Positions 23,671 through 38,022 of a DNA stretch of 64,000 bases are shown piece after piece (position 1 is the first letter of the stretch; each line of letters begins with the position of its first letter). Position numbers and translations under genes: made by a program. The notes under the pieces were generated by a model. It ran no database searches. It was not told the origin of the DNA and was given only the letters and a program-made list of their open reading frames with translations. This DNA is from Mangifera indica (taxonomy: Eukaryota > Streptophyta > Magnoliopsida > Sapindales > Anacardiaceae): positions 4,826,771 to 4,890,770 of the forward strand of contig NC_058137.1 in assembly GCF_011075055.1 (NCBI RefSeq), in the 5' to 3' direction.

Positions 23671-26238
23671 ATGGACCTTTTTCTTGAATTTGTCTTCACT
23701 ATTGTTCTTTCTCTTTTTCTCTCCTTTTTCCTTGCCAAGTTTCTTTCAGGGTTTTCTTCTTCTTGTTCGACTTGCAATGATGACTTGGTCTCTGACAAGC
23801 GTAAATTCCAGGCTGTGGAAAGGAAGGCTTTTGAATGCCAGAGAAGAACTGGGTTTGTTGAAAAAGTTGTGGAAGTTGCTGATTTTGTTGAGTCGAGGGA
23901 AGATAAATCACTGCCTAAAGAGATCTTGAAGGATGATTGCGGATTCTGTGATGACGTCAAGACTGATGAGAATAAGGTTTTGAGAGAAGGGGAGGTTGAA
24001 ATTGTTGAAGAAAGGGCTTATCGTGTTTGTGAATGTAAAGAAAATTTGGTGGTTGCAAGTGTTGAGAGTGAAAAAATTGCTATCTCTGAGAGAGATTTAA
24101 CTACAGGGAATGTTTTGGAGAGTGGGAAAGATTTAACTAAAGATGAAGTTTTGGAGAGCGAAAACGAGAAGGAAGAATCAGATGATGGCAAAGGCTGTGT
24201 GTCTGAATTTGAAGAGATCGTGGTAGAAAAAACTGATGAAAGTGAAAAGATTACCAGAGCTGAGACAGAATTCGGTAAACATGAAGATAGTGTAGCCAAT
24301 AGTCGAGAGATTGAAATTTTAAGGGGTGAAAGTGATAATGAGATAAAAGAAGCAAAGCAAGATTGTGTTAAGGAGGTGTTGTTTGATGGGGATGACGACT
24401 GGGAAGGAATAGAGAGAACCGAGTTAGAGAGGCTTTTTGGTGCTGCAGTGGCGTTTGTTGGGAATAAGAATAATGCTGATCGGATTTCAAGTCTTGGCAG
24501 TGATGTTAAGTTGCAGCTATATGGACTTCACAAGATTGCCACTGAAGGTCCTTGTCATGAGTCCCAACCGATGGCATTGAAGGTCTCGGCTCGTGCAAAC
24601 TGGTATAGATTTCTTCTGTCAGTTTGAGATCTATGTTTACATATTATATTGTGTAGGTTGTTTCTTGGCATAAAAATGATTATGTCTACATTGGGTATCT
24701 TTGATCCATCTTTTTGGGTTCAGGGGTGGAGAGTAACCCATTTGTCTTATTAGAATGCTTAGATTGTTTAGAAATAATTGGTCTTTTGGGTAGGTCCAGT
24801 ACTGCCATGGAGTCGATTAGCCGCACATGTTAAGGAATTTGAATAAGCTCTAGTTTTAAGAAATGATTATGTCAATGATCTCAGAACCAGTTGTAGCTGA
24901 TTTAGCTTTGATGTGGAGAATACCAGCAGTTGGCTTGTTGAGAATTTTAACGTATGGATATTGATGTCTATTTACAACATAGCTTACAGGGATGAGGAAT
25001 GCAATATTGGTAGACAGGGAAATGATTGAAAAGGAAAAAAATAAAAACAATAAATTTGGTTGGTAAGATTACTGAACGAGAATAATTATTCCTTATTTTA
25101 GAATTTCTATGTAATTTTTATCACTAACTTTATTCTATAAGAAATAGTGTTCAATAATAGGATGTTTGAATGGTTTCACCTACCATCCTGTCCCTTTCTG
25201 TTATGAATTGCTTTCTTGAGTTACCTTTTCATATTCTTTCTCGATTTTGTTTCTGTTGTTTACTTAATTTTAACTATTATTACTTTAAATTATGGTTGAA
25301 ACATGTTGTGTCAACTTAAAATTACGTTCATGGAAGCCACATAAACCAGGAGAGCAGAGGATGGAGTTCAGATCAGCAAAACACACCTTAAGGGTGAACA
25401 AAATACGTGGGAGTTTTTTTTGTCTTCCAAGATCTTAGATTAGGAATTGACTTTGGGTTAAAATAAAGGGGATGAAGAACAATTAAAATGTTGTGACTCT
25501 AAAATCCTCTCTAGGTTTTTTGGAGCCTTTTTCTGTTTTCTTGCAGTTTTTCACACTTTCACTAACTTTCTTAAGTACCAAACACCCTGCAAGTCATTTC
25601 GAAATTAGGAAAATCAATTAACATAATCTTGGATCTCATTTATTTATAGTAGCTTTTCACATTTAAGGGCAAAAAGAGAAGAAATGATTGCTTGTACCCT
25701 GGCTGGACTTGATTGCGAGACATATAAAAGGCTCATGGCTTCATTGATGGAGGAAAATTTTATTTTCTGATAGGAATGCATGGAAACAACTTGGGGACAT
25801 GGCTCAAGAGGTCGCTATGGAGCAGTATGTAACTGTTCTCTTGCGAAGCCTTCCTGGGTGTATCCGAGATGAAGCCAGTGTAAGTATTTCCCCTTGAAGC
25901 ACTTATTGCTACCAGTCTCTTTGGCCCTTTTATCAGTTGAAAAACTCTGAATCATGCTCTTTCGATGTACAGGGAGATAGGAAGCAGATTTCTGCCGATG
26001 CTGACGCTTTTAGGAAGCTGGCTTCTGATCTGAACACATGGAAAAGGGGCCAACTTGGTAATAAAGATGAGAGGTAGTTTTGATTAAAAACAAGCATTTA
26101 GATTGATTTATATGAGACTCCTAAAGTTCCTTAGTCCTTTGCATCTTCTTTTGTCACATTGACTACAGGAACAAGAATGAGCTGAAGACATGCCATGAAG
26201 TTTTAGATGAGAATGGATCTTTGATCCAGTCGCCTTAA
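23671..26238 (+). CDS. Acyl-CoA-binding domain protein, ACBP3-like
   Basis: Four exons, 23671-24602, 25774-25879, 25973-26073 and 26169-26238, join to 402 residues. Residues 1-27 (FVFTIVLSLFLSFFLAKFL) form a signal peptide or N-terminal membrane anchor. A long acidic, low-complexity region (about 60-240) rich in E, D, S and K follows. The acyl-CoA-binding domain spans about 252-341 (ELERLFGAAVAFV, DVKLQLYGLHKIATEG, ALKVSARANWNAWKQLG). The YGLHK/ATEG and K.SARA.W.AW positions that contact acyl-CoA are conserved, though YGLYK is the more usual spelling. Known of the family: plant ACBP3 proteins are secreted or endomembrane and bind long-chain acyl-CoA and phospholipids, with roles in leaf senescence and stress. 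The C-terminal placement of the domain and the N-terminal hydrophobic segment fit ACBP3 rather than ACBP1/2 (ankyrin) or ACBP4/5 (kelch). Confidence 0.9.
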
Positions 26239-27786
26239 GCCAAGGTGTATTCGTAGTTGTTTGTTTGTGTATGTTCATGACTTTCAACTTCTTTATGCCT
26301 GACATGCCAAACTGCAAGAGCAAATTACTTGGCAAAGATGATGTGTATATATATGTGTCAATATCTCTATACCTTGCATGTAATTTATTAAAAGTCATTG
26401 TTTATTGGATGCCAATTGCAAAACAGACATTTATCCTCATAGATTATTCTTCCAAATCATACTTGAAATTGCCTCCTACTGCTGCTCCATAAGAAAAGAG
26501 TTAAGGTCTTGACGAGAAACAATTGAGCAGAATCGCATCTCCTAAATGTGATTGCATTGAAATGTTTTAGTTTCAAAATAAATGTATGAATTGCATGGTC
26601 AAAATTTTAGAAGCTCTCTGATATTGCCGCAAATGAAGTAGGTTTAGTTTATTTCAGGCAATGGAGATGTAACTGTATGAAAATTGCTTCAGGATGTGGA
26701 GTTCACTTATCATTAGAATGTTTATGAGAAAGTAGATGTTATAATTTCAGTGCCAACACTGTAGCTAATATGGCCATAACAATATTTTCCCACTGATTCT
26801 TGCCTCTCATGGGTTGATATGATTTTAGAGTAAGACGTTTCTTTAAGAATAAAACGATTTGTTCAAATATCCATACAAACTGATATGACAACATATAATT
26901 GACTAATGTGATTGTTTATTTTTTTTTCTCATTTCTAAATCATCCAATCACTCGAGGCATACACTGAGACTCAAATTTATGTGGCTCTTCTAATACAGGG
27001 AAAACTTAGTAAGAGGTTGGAGAAGGGAACTATGAATTGTTGTTGGCAGAAGGGTGGTTTTATAGTCAAGCTCTGTTGAAATGATATTTTCTCAATCAAA
27101 AGTCAATTTTCTCCTTCAACACAAAGTGTTATTTCATGTGGTCAGATAATGCTATCAAGAATGTTCCGGTCAAATCTAACTTGAATTACACTGTCACAAT
27201 ATGATTCGGTCTAAATCACATCATCACATTGCGATTCTAATCAGAATTAGATTGCTAGAGTTTGATTCCAATTGAATCACATTAAGAGAGATGCGGTTTA
27301 GTTGGATATCACCATCTGAAGGGTATGTTTAGTCAATTTGTACCATCCATGAAAAGTGCTTCAATGATTTTTTTAATTGAAAACTATTATTTAGTTTAAT
27401 TTAAACAAAAATTATTATTTTTTAAATTAAAAAAATATAAATAATATTTTATTATTTTAAATATATTATTAATTAAATAATAATTTTATTTAAAAATTAA
27501 TTATTTTTATTAATTTTAATAACTTACGAACAAAAATGAATTTTTAATAATTACAAGATAAAGATTGTGTTTACATCAAAAAGTCATTTGGCCTTTAAAA
27601 ACCAAAAGAGGACACACTGCCAGTGCAGGTACACAATTGGCATCAAGTACCATACGGATCTGACACTTATTCTTTTACGATCTCTATTGTGTCTTCTCAT
27701 AAACAACTATGATGGAGGGTATCTCCGGTATCTGATTGTTCTCAAATTTCAATCATCACTTCAAAATTTGAGCAAGCACAGCACAA
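26239..27786. other. Intergenic region between ACBP and MFS transporter genes
   Basis: No gene is seen. The first part should hold the ACBP 3' UTR; 27360-27560 is extremely AT-rich. The final 200 bp are less AT-rich and precede the transporter start. Open frames at 26108-26492 and 27567-27824 have unfamiliar translations and no motif. Confidence 0.45.
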
Positions 27787-30700
27787 ATGGGCGTCGTAAT
27801 CGAAAGCTCCGTTTGGGAGCCTAGTCCATTTCTCCATGTATTCATATTCCTCTTGTGCTTCGTTTCCATATTTGTCCTTCCTTATTCACCAAACATAACT
27901 TACTCTGTTTTCGACCTTCGACGTCCCTCTTCCTTTCTTCGCTTTCAACGAAATTTCCTCTTCATCTATTCCCTCGCTTCGGGTAACTTTTTGATCCTTT
28001 GATTGTGGAGTTGAGTGATCTTTTTTATATTTGGATTGTTGATTATTTTTATTGCATTGTTGTGTTTTGGTCTCAGTAATGGAAGGATTGTGGTTGGTGT
28101 TTGGAGAGTATGAATTGGTTTATTACGGTGTTGGTAAGGAACAGATGGTGTTGTTTCTCTGTCTTGGTTATGCAGCTGCTCTCTTTGCTGGAACTTTTCT
28201 GGGCATGCTTTCTGATTTAATGTAAGTTCATTTTTTATTGTGTTTTCGGTAATCAATCATTTAATGTTTGCTAGAATAGGTAGAAATTTCTAAGTGATTA
28301 ATTTACTGATTTATCTCCAACAACATTGTGAATTATTATGGATTCAGGTGCAAAAGAAGAAGAATAAGGCATAAATTACTTTGGAAGTCAAGAGCTTGTA
28401 TTATGTAGGGTGTAAATTGGGAAAAGTAAGATATGATATTGTCTTTATAAGTGATAGACAATGTATTTTTATTGATATTTTGAAAGGATCCATGAATAAA
28501 ATCTTTAGTTTGAGGCTTTAGTGGATTGATGAAGTAATTGGGTGTGGCATTGGAACATCCAGACAAAGTAGACTTTATTGTCTGTTACACTTTGACTGCA
28601 TCTCCATGGACTAGGACCTATGTGGAAATTATGGGGCTCTGTAATTGATTGTTTCATGTTTTTGTACTGTAGAGGTCGAAAGAAAGTTTGTTTGGTGTTC
28701 TTTATCCTGCACCTCTTTGTTGGCATATTGAAGAAGATTTCTTTGCATCCAGGCATCTGGGTTGCAAATATTTGTCTGCCTCTTGCTTCCTCAGTATTTT
28801 CTTTCAATTTCGAGTCATGGGTGGCTGTTGAACATGAAAAGGTTTGTGTATATAATCTTTATGTTTTCTGCTCCTGCATTTCATATGGACACAGTGAATA
28901 TACTTATTTTTTCCTTTAAATAAATTTCTATTCAAAAGATTGGTTCATTTTTTTTCATCCCCATAACATTTTAATACCATTACAATGTTACATCATCTGC
29001 ACCTGAGTAGTAATCTGTTGTGATTGTTTATGTATTTTTCATTTTTGCAGCAAGGGCATAGGCAAGGTTCTCTGAGTGACACCTTCTGGTTAATGACTTC
29101 CTTTGAGTCTGCATCCCTAATTGGAAGTCAAATACTCGCAAACTGGTTGGTGGAGAGTAATGTGGAGAAAGGCATAGCATCTCCATCCAATGCATCCATT
29201 TTCCTGGCAGTATTAGGAGTCATCTTGGTCACAAGAGGATGGACAGAAAATCCCCAAGTGAAATTTAAGGATTACAAGACATCCTTCTTTACACATATTT
29301 TTGGTGGTAAGAGCTTTATAATTTTGTATGTAGTGCCTTATTTAATTTTCAAAAACAAATACATAGTGCTTTTTATATATCCAGTGGGACAGTTTTTCAG
29401 CTCTTACTTTAAGCTCAATGGTTGTGTTGTCAAATGCATGGAAATAATTTTCAAATGTGTTGGATATGTACGATTTCATCTATGATTTAGATAAAAAAGT
29501 TCTGGAGCCATTGCTTTACTGTGACTGTACTTCATGCACTACTGACAAGAGTCCATTTTATAATTTGTTGTACTTAATTGGCATTTATCATTCACATGGA
29601 CTGTTTTGCTTATCCTTCCAGCTATGATTAAATCAAATTCATTAATTTGCTTTTGGAAATGAGAGTTAGAGTGCTTCTTGTAGTTAATTCCTGAAAGTTG
29701 CGTATTGCTTTTAGGCTCTTGTGGTGGCAGAAGCATTTCTTTAAGTTGAAAGCATTGATTATATGAGGGTGTTATTCTATTATCTGAGGGTTAAACCACT
29801 AATCACCCATATGCGCTCTTGAGTTTTGGTGTGACATTTTTGGCATAAATTGGAGTTTTTTAGAACTTGTGCCGATTTATTGCTAAAAAAATGCTTAGCA
29901 AACTGAAAATCCATTTGATTATTTATTCACCAAAGGAATTACCTGCATGTATATCAATTAAGTTTCTAATGAATGTATATCATGATAGATATGGCATACT
30001 AGTGGTCACCTAATCCAAGAATTTTAGAGATGCATATAAAAATTCTATAGGGTAGAGTGTATTTTTGTTTGCTATGACTCTTTTGAATAAAGATATATTC
30101 TCACATTATAATTGATATCGTTTCTGAATTGTGTATGATAACCAGTTAAAAGGATATGGCTCTTGATTTGGGCACAAGCTTGCCTCCAACTTTCAATTGC
30201 AGTATTCTGGATTCTGTGGGCCCCAACATTGGTGGTATGATCATATATCTGATTAAAAAAGTTAAAAATTGCTTCTTACTTTTGGTCTTTCCCTTGCATT
30301 ACTGGAGTTTCTTGTAATTTTAAGAATTCTAGCCATCATGGCTAGCTTTTCACCAAAGTCTTGATGTTTTTGAATAAATTTCATGTTTTATGATGCAGAA
30401 TTCTGGTGAAACCTAGGTTGTGGTGCTAAATTCTATAATTTTGTTGAAGTTTCAGGATAAATAGTTCTCTTACACAGATTAAGCACTCAAAAAAACTGTT
30501 TGTTTAGACCTTGTCAAATTTACAGGGAAAACGTGCTTAGTGGTAGAATGTGAAGAGAATATAAAACACCCTAACCATATGTCATGCAATGATGTCACAT
30601 GTTTGTTTCTGAATGTTGTTTGTTTTTGTTTTCCTTTTTCCTTTCTTTAGGTAAATTCCTATTGTGCACTAAATTTAAGTAAAAAAATTGAAAAAGGAAT

Positions 30701-32788
30701 TGTCAAAGACAAATTTCTATAAATAAAGATTACGGCGGAATGTATATACATTTTGTAATAAGAGTGGAGTTGAACTTCACTAAATTGCACTCATATTGGC
30801 CTTTTTTAAGCACATGTAAAGCTAAGGACACAAATAATTAGTTAAGAAAGAACTGATGTCTTCTTTTTTCAAAATAAAAAGGAAAAAAATGCATATTAAG
30901 TCTCAAGTATTTCCTTGTCATGTATGCTTTGCAATTACAAATGTGGCTAAATTGATTATTCAATTGACAAAGATGCTTTTATGAAAATTGAAAGAATAAA
31001 ACTTAGAAGCTAACTTGCAGTTATTTCCTATTAAGTGAGTCTAATTTTTCCATGTGATTTTAGGCTGATGGTCGAGAAGTTCATCTTGGATTGATATATC
31101 CATGTTTGCTTGGTGCAAGAATGCTTGGAAGCACTGTATTCCCATGGCTCATTAGTGGTCCATCTTCAATTCGGACTGAGGATTGCTTGTTGTATGCATT
31201 TGTTGTACTGGGGTTTGTCTTGTCCATAATAGCTTATGATTATCAGGTATGAACATGGCATATATCTCAAAAAGATGAAGACTTTGTTTATTCTGATTCT
31301 GGCGTTATTTTTAAGTTTACATCATCTATCAATGATTTGCAGGAAATTGGAGTCTTAGTCACATTATTCTGCTTATTTCATGCCTGTGTTGGCTTAATTC
31401 TGCCTTCACTTGCTAGATTGAGGACCATGTACGTTGAATTAGTGTTTTTTCTTTTGATGTTATTGTAACTAAGTAATTAGTGAATTTCTATTGTTCGATA
31501 ATCTATTTCTCAATGTCTTTGCAGGCATGTGCCAAATGAGTTGCGTGGTGGGATGATAAGCCTTTCTCTAGCTCCTGCAAATGCTGCAATTCTGCTTCTT
31601 CTGTTGCTAGTGCGTATTTCTGTTGCTAACACTATTGACTTCCATGTTTGTCTTGTATAATGAAACCAATGATGACTATGATAGAAGAGCTGTTGGTTTC
31701 AATGCAGCAATCCAGCTTTTCTTGGTGTAATGACTGTCTACTTGGGGACATGAGTGTAGTAATCTTGGGTTTAAGGATGGTCCTGTCTGTGCTATCTCCA
31801 AATATCTGTGGCTTTGATCTGGGCCACAATGGTGAACTGATGAAAATTCTTATTACAGGAAAAATACTGTGTTAACTGGCATAAGTGATCTTATAAGATT
31901 TTTATCTGTATTTCATGATGGTCATAAATTTTCAATTTAAATTAAAAATTGTTAACAACGTTGAGATGATCTTTGTGAGAAAATACTTTTTTACATTAGT
32001 TAAGTACTTTTAAAGCAACTATAAACCATTATGGAACCTGACTGAACTGCTAACCTAGGGCTCAAGCAGGTTGGATCCAGTGCTGTGTTAGAAAATTTTT
32101 TATTTAATTATATAAGTCATTTGGCTTAGCAGTGAGCTTCTAAATCCATATTTTGGAAGATACTTATATTGCAGCCACTTTGAATTTTTTTTGCATAAAT
32201 GTAGAGTATGCATTTTTTTTAGTAGATTTGTATATGGTTGTTTGCCTGCTAGCTCTTCTAGTGATCACTCCCAGCAAAAAAACCCAGCTTTAGAGAGATA
32301 GAATATGCTCTAATCTTTGAGATGACATCCTTTCAGGGCTGAAAAAAAGCCTGTTCATTACATTTATAATTGTTGTGAGTTAGGTTAGAAGTTGGATTAA
32401 ACTTCACCTACTATTTCTTTGTGGTGTTGGATATTCTTGCTTCTCTATCTGTTTTAAGTTATCTCAATCCTGAAAAGACTGTTACATGTTCTTAGCTTAG
32501 TTTGATGTTTGCTTCATTCCACAACACTGTTATAATTGAGTTTATATATTCATTTATTTTTTTTATAGCATACTAATGTTATTATTATCTTTTTATTTAT
32601 TTATTTATTTTTATTACGTATGAACTTAGATGTTTGTCTTGATAATTTTGCAGCGGGGCTACTATCAAAAAATTGAGAATGCAGCAATTATGGCATTTGT
32701 AGCCTTTGGGCTGTTCTCGGCTGCTGGATGTATGCATTTATTGAAGCGGTGGGGAAAGAAACCGTACCAGAATTCCCACAAATTGTGA
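27787..32788 (+). CDS. MFS transporter, MFSD5/molybdate-anion transporter type
   Basis: Nine exons, 27787-27982, 28077-28221, 28673-28841, 29051-29306, 30146-30234, 31064-31246, 31343-31428, 31525-31609 and 32654-32788, give 447 residues. Many hydrophobic segments fit 12 transmembrane helices. Family signatures visible: NFLFIYSLASVMEGLW, FLGMLSDLIGRKKVC (the MFS loop 2-3 motif), FNFESWVAVEH, SIAVFWILWAPTLV, GLIYPCLLGARMLGS and a C-terminal GCMHLLKRWGKKPY. This is the MFS_5/MFSD5 family; the green-alga member MOT2 is a molybdate transporter, and plant substrates are not settled. Exon 5 is only 89 nt and was found by joining IFG to VKRIWLLIWAQACLQ. Intron 8 is over 1 kb and starts with GTGCGT, a weak donor. 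The gene runs convergently towards the prolyl 4-hydroxylase. Confidence 0.9.
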
Positions 32789-34032
32789 TTTCCTGCCTCA
32801 ATTTCGTTTTAAGCTTCGGTTGGTGGATCCTTATTGTCTTTCATCTATCAGTTAATGGTGGACATGTAAGTGGAACGCTGAAGCACAAATATGTGCTGTG
32901 TAATTCCGGTTGAAGTGTGCAATAAAGCATCTGGTTATGAATATAGGGAAGAGACTATGAAGCCAACAAGTTCAGTTTTAAGGCTTGCTAAACTTAGGTT
33001 CATAGTCTCATAAATGTCTGTTACACTATAAGCAAGGAGTTTATATGCAAGTAACTTTTGGTCATTGAATCCTTCAAGTTTTGACTTTCAAGTTTGAGAT
33101 CTAAATCGTCAGGCACTATAGAAGCTTGCAGATAAGCTAGAGAAACTGATGATATTTGAGCTGTAGAAAACAGTTTGCCTCTGATACAGTCATCCTTTAG
33201 ATGGATGTGTTGAGCTGGTAAACATTTAAAGCTCCCAACAAATATCTGCTGCTATTCGCTGGTGTTTGGATATACATGTTAGTGGACCTGGAGTCAATCT
33301 CGAAGTTGAAAGACTTTGATTATTTTTTATGATTGAGACGCCAGCCATGCAAGTTTGTTTTGTGGTGTTAGAGATCATCATGGTTAGAGTTGACCATCAC
33401 ACGTTGCCATAATTCTGTAGAGAACAGAAATCGATCTTGGAGTCAGGTTTTTTCTTTCTACTGAGAAAGGTTGGCCCCTGATCCGATTGTTGTTGTTATT
33501 GTTATTGCTATTATATCGATTGATAAAAGTACAGTTAATTAATAAGTGAATGTTTTTTTTATAGAATGGTTTGGGTATTGTTAAGACATCAGAGATTAAA
33601 GATTTTTTGGGTTTTGGGTTTGCCATCAGACAAGTTTTAATATAATGGTTGTGAATCTAATTATTGTACTTTAAAGTTTGCTTGTGCAACCAATGCAAAA
33701 CAGTGTTTTAGTTAACAAAAGAAGAAAGATTTTTTGGGTTATGTGGATAACACTTTACAAGACTTGTGATCCAGTTGCACCTTATTATGCTTGTAGTCTG
33801 TCAAATTCGGTGTAACTGTAAAATTCTGGCTAAGGGGTTTTCTTTTTGTACTCTTACTAAAAATTCCAGGCACACTCGGACATATTTTCTTATTGGTAAT
33901 AAATGGTAGACTTCAAAAGCGAGTTAAATATTACCATCTACATTTTGAATAACTACAAATTTTATCATGAAAGGGATTTTGGTTGGCTGCTTTGAATGGA
34001 ACAAAAATTTTCCCGAGGAAATGTCCAATAAT
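32789..34032. other. Convergent intergenic region between MFS and P4H genes
   Basis: Two 3' ends face each other across 1.2 kb. A GTT/ATT trinucleotide-rich run lies near 33490-33510. No gene or transposon end is recognised; the open frame at 33384-33626 (minus) has a poly-Asn translation from that run and is not credible. Confidence 0.45.
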
Positions 34033-37000
34033 TTAATCATATTGTTCTTGATCTCTGATCCACTTTGTCACCACCCATTTCTGACCTTTAATCACCGGAC
34101 AGCTCCCGTGAAGAGATGTCTGCAAAAACATCCACAAATTATGACATCCTGGCATTAGTCCTATCGCAGTACATGCAATTATGAATTTCCAGAACAACAA
34201 ACACTTAGATGGGATCAAAATATCAATCAATAAAATACAATTTTCACAGTTTAAGGTTTATATTTTTTACCATTAACTAATGACACATGCACTTAGAAAT
34301 GTCAAATTTTGGTTAGAATCTAAGATCTTTAATCCGTCGAAATCTAATAGAGAAAATTCCTTGATAAAAATGAAAAAAAAGAAGACAATGAGGCCAGGGA
34401 ATAGATATATATTTCCCCTTCTTGCCTCGTTGCCATCCCTAACAACCACCATGAGCCATGGTAAATAATTTTAATATTCTTTATCTTCACAGTTTATCAA
34501 CACTACTAAAATGCAGAAAGCTCTTTTCCAAGATCTGTTGAAAGTTAACAAATTACTAACCCAATCAGCAAATTATTATTCTGATTTTCTAAGCTGAGAG
34601 TTTTCTCATTATTTATAAATAGAGTTTACCCCTTCAGATTAGTAAGTTTGCCTTGCTAATTAAAAGGAACACTTACCGGGTCAATTGTGCCATTTGGTAA
34701 TAATGAATAGAATAGAAGTGCATCTCCTCGGCGTGGCTTCACTTTCAAACCAGTGCATTGTCGGTACTCATAGCTTCCATCCAGGTTCATGCCATTCTAT
34801 GTATCAAAAGATCAGGATGACTGCCTATTCATCAAATAGAAAGACTTGACCAAAAGGGAAAGCGAAAAACTTTGGTATTGATCTTACCTCAAAAGGAAAC
34901 ACAGTTTCCCCACCTTCTTCAACATCTGATAGATACAATAAGAAAGAGGCAACCTGTATGAAGGTCAATCGAAAATATTATTCCAATATTTCGGGAACTT
35001 TAACTAAGTATAATTATAGTCAAGTATTTGATTCATTTAACCTAGTCTGTCTCAAAAACATTTGCACATTCCACCCAGATGCATATTCTCATTGACAATT
35101 CTAGAATGTAGAAGCTCAGTAAGAATTGCAGCTTTACATTAGAATAACTATCAAGAAAACATGGAATGTTGGGAACTACAGCCTACTATAATTGCATTTG
35201 GGACAAACATCACAAACTCTGGTCGCAAGTGACAGCACAGCTGCACTTGCATGTTTCAATTTATGTATGCTATCTGAATCATAAACTCTAAAAAGTATTA
35301 TTAGAAATCATAAGAATGAGCAAATTAGTAGCGATATTGTAGCTTAAAATGTACCCTTTGGCTCTTTTGCGGGCCATACTCTTCTGGATTGAACGCATCA
35401 TAATGTGAGTGATACCTCTGCCCAACCTCATAGCGCAATACATTGAATGCCTGAAACATGCGGATATCCTCAGACAGTTTTAATATTTCCCTGAAATAAA
35501 AGGTTAACTAATTCAACCAAAAAAAAGTTTAAAGAAGAATAAACCAACAAATAAACAACCGCATAAATAACTTTTTTTGGCAAAAGTCTCAAGAATTTTG
35601 GAAAGCTTACAAGGTTTAAACTATTGAATATGGTGATTTCTTAAACATATACACAGGATCTTGCAATAAAAAAAGGGAAAAAGTTTCATCAGGAGTCGAA
35701 GATTACAAATTTTGGCATTAAAAGTATATCAACTATACTATGGATAATACCTCTCCATGAATCCTAGGAAGCATGGTAGCCCTTGCAATTTTTTCCTCAA
35801 TGTCATCCAAAGTTCCAGTTTGATCTTCAGAAGCAGAAATAAACATTCCAGAACTGTTTGAACAGAGAGAGCAAACTTATACTATCATTTCTCTAAGATA
35901 AACTTCAAGACCAAAAGTCAAAAAGTATATGCCCATTTCTCGCTTATCTACATGCACCGAATTCTTACTGTCAGAAGCCCTGTATATGTCAATAAGATGT
36001 TGCGTGAGTTGAGATACAGGATTCTATCTTAACCGAACTTTCCAAAGGATGGTGACAAGACAAGTTCAGGGATTACTTCAGATTTTCTCAAATCACTTGC
36101 ATAGTGCAGATGAGTTTGGTAATAACATCATATAAGTTAGTTACCCCATCAAGCAATCCAGTTAGTAAGGATCACTGAAAGTAAGCCCCCAGAGCCATCC
36201 AATTGACATAAATATTGCATGCATTTTCTTTTTCATATATTTGTTGAAACCCCAAGTGTGCATAAAGTCTATACCTTGTTCTGATTCCCTTCGTGTTATC
36301 CTCTGTCTCTCCCTCTCGTAAAGCCAGAGTTGATGGCTTAAGGCTTGGCTCTGCCATATTAATTATCCTTTTGCACTGTTCAGCAGTTGCAAAATTAGGG
36401 AAATACAAAGCCCGCGGAATCCAGCTCAAAATCTGTATTAAAGTTAGCATAGAGGAAATGAGAATACTTTCTCCCAAGTATGTACAGAAAGTTGATTCCT
36501 TAGTGTTTTTCAGTATGGCTGGAATTATTGGAAAAGAAAAAAATCTTAATAGACCATAAATATATTATTTCTTAACAGAACTCGTTACACTCCATCCAGA
36601 TAAGGATTTCTTCATGTCTAACTATCTAATGCCTCCTCATTATGTGCAATTTACTTAAATATAGATTGCACCTTTTCTAATTTTAATGTGAGATCCACGA
36701 TTTCTGGATAAAAAGCATGGCATTGTAGGAGCACAAAAAAACTTGCTCCTTTTCATATCTCTTCCTAATTTAATCACAAGTTAATTGTAAATTATAAAAT
36801 CACTTTTCAAAAAGTTCAGAAAGTGGCAACTAAGTGTAATTAAGCATTAGACCATTACTAAAATTACTTTCAAGACCCAGAACTTTCTAACCACACTTTT
36901 CAACCAGAAGCCAGCTTTTAATTAATACTTTTCATCTTAAAATCTCATAAAACATATGATCTGATTGTAATAGCCGACCTACTACGAGTAAGAAAATTGA

Positions 37001-37564
37001 GGCAAACAGATAATAAACAAATAACTTCATTCACCAATGACAAGCATTACTTCAACAAATCAAATATGCGGCTCACTCACAAACTTAAATATCTTTCTGA
37101 TGAATATTTGCCCTCAAAATTAGTTAAAAAATGTATTTCTAGAAGACAGTAAACTCACGAAACACTAACTCTGAAGAATTAGTAATGAATTAAGATCCAG
37201 AAGAGCTTTATGAAACGATCATATAAACAATGGACTCAAAAGAATACAAGAACCTGAAAAGGAATGGTAGTAAGTGAATCATCTCCTGAGTCTCCATGAG
37301 GCATTAAGTCATACTTGTCTTTCACCGATTCTAATATCCTCGATCTCGGCCTCGCTAAAGAAGAATCCTGCCACTAAAAATCCAAATAAACGAATTATAA
37401 AGACCAATGAACTTCAATAAAAACAGATTTTATACATATAATACCTGAGAGACGAGAGAAGAACCGAGGAGACCAGCGAGGAAGAAGAACAAACAAGCAA
37501 GAAATGCCACAGGCAATTCAAGCTTCGTTTTGAGGCTCCAATTCGTTTTGGCTCTGGCTTTCAT
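34033..37564 (-). CDS. Prolyl 4-hydroxylase, 2-oxoglutarate/Fe(II) dioxygenase
   Basis: Eight minus-strand exons, 37564-37445, 37367-37254, 36432-36275, 35853-35751, 35450-35355, 34953-34888, 34796-34677 and 34119-34033, give 287 residues with every junction in frame. Residues 17-36 (ELPVAFLACLFFFLAGLLG) form a single N-terminal membrane anchor, so this is a type II membrane protein with its catalytic domain in the ER/Golgi lumen. The catalytic set is complete: Fe(II) ligands His181 and Asp183 in YHSHYD, distal His263 in SLHGSCPV, and 2-oxoglutarate-binding Lys273 in GQKWVV. It lacks the C-terminal ShK/ShKT cysteine domain seen in some plant paralogues. Known role: hydroxylation of prolines in extensins, arabinogalactan proteins and similar wall proteins prior to glycosylation. 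It corresponds to At2g23096-type genes as I recall. Confidence 0.93.
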
Positions 37565-38022
37565 TTTACTTTTCTGGTGGCGGAGGTGGCGGTGGTGGGA
37601 GAATCGGTGAAGTCAAATGAGCATGTATGAATTATTGAAGGATATGAGAATTTGTTTGCTTGGAATTGCAAACGTAGGACGCGGCGGGAATTTTCTAGTG
37701 AGTGAGAGGGGTTAGGTGTGAGTAAAATTACCAAAGTGTTGCCAGATTTGGTAATAAATTTCTCCGACACATCTACTAAAGTAACGGGTGTTTTTACCTT
37801 TTTTTTCACAGTTGGCTGGCAATAAAAATACAATCACTAACTTGGATTTCAAATCCAAGGCAAATCAATTTTTGTAATTACCCACATACATGATTTCCAT
37901 GCCTAGGGGAGTTGGATTCAGGCAAGTTTGTTGAAATTCGAAACATATTTAGTTTAAATAAGTCTAAAACAAATTTTACTTAAAAGAAATTCAAACTTGA
38001 GCTTGAACCTAATAGTTTAAAA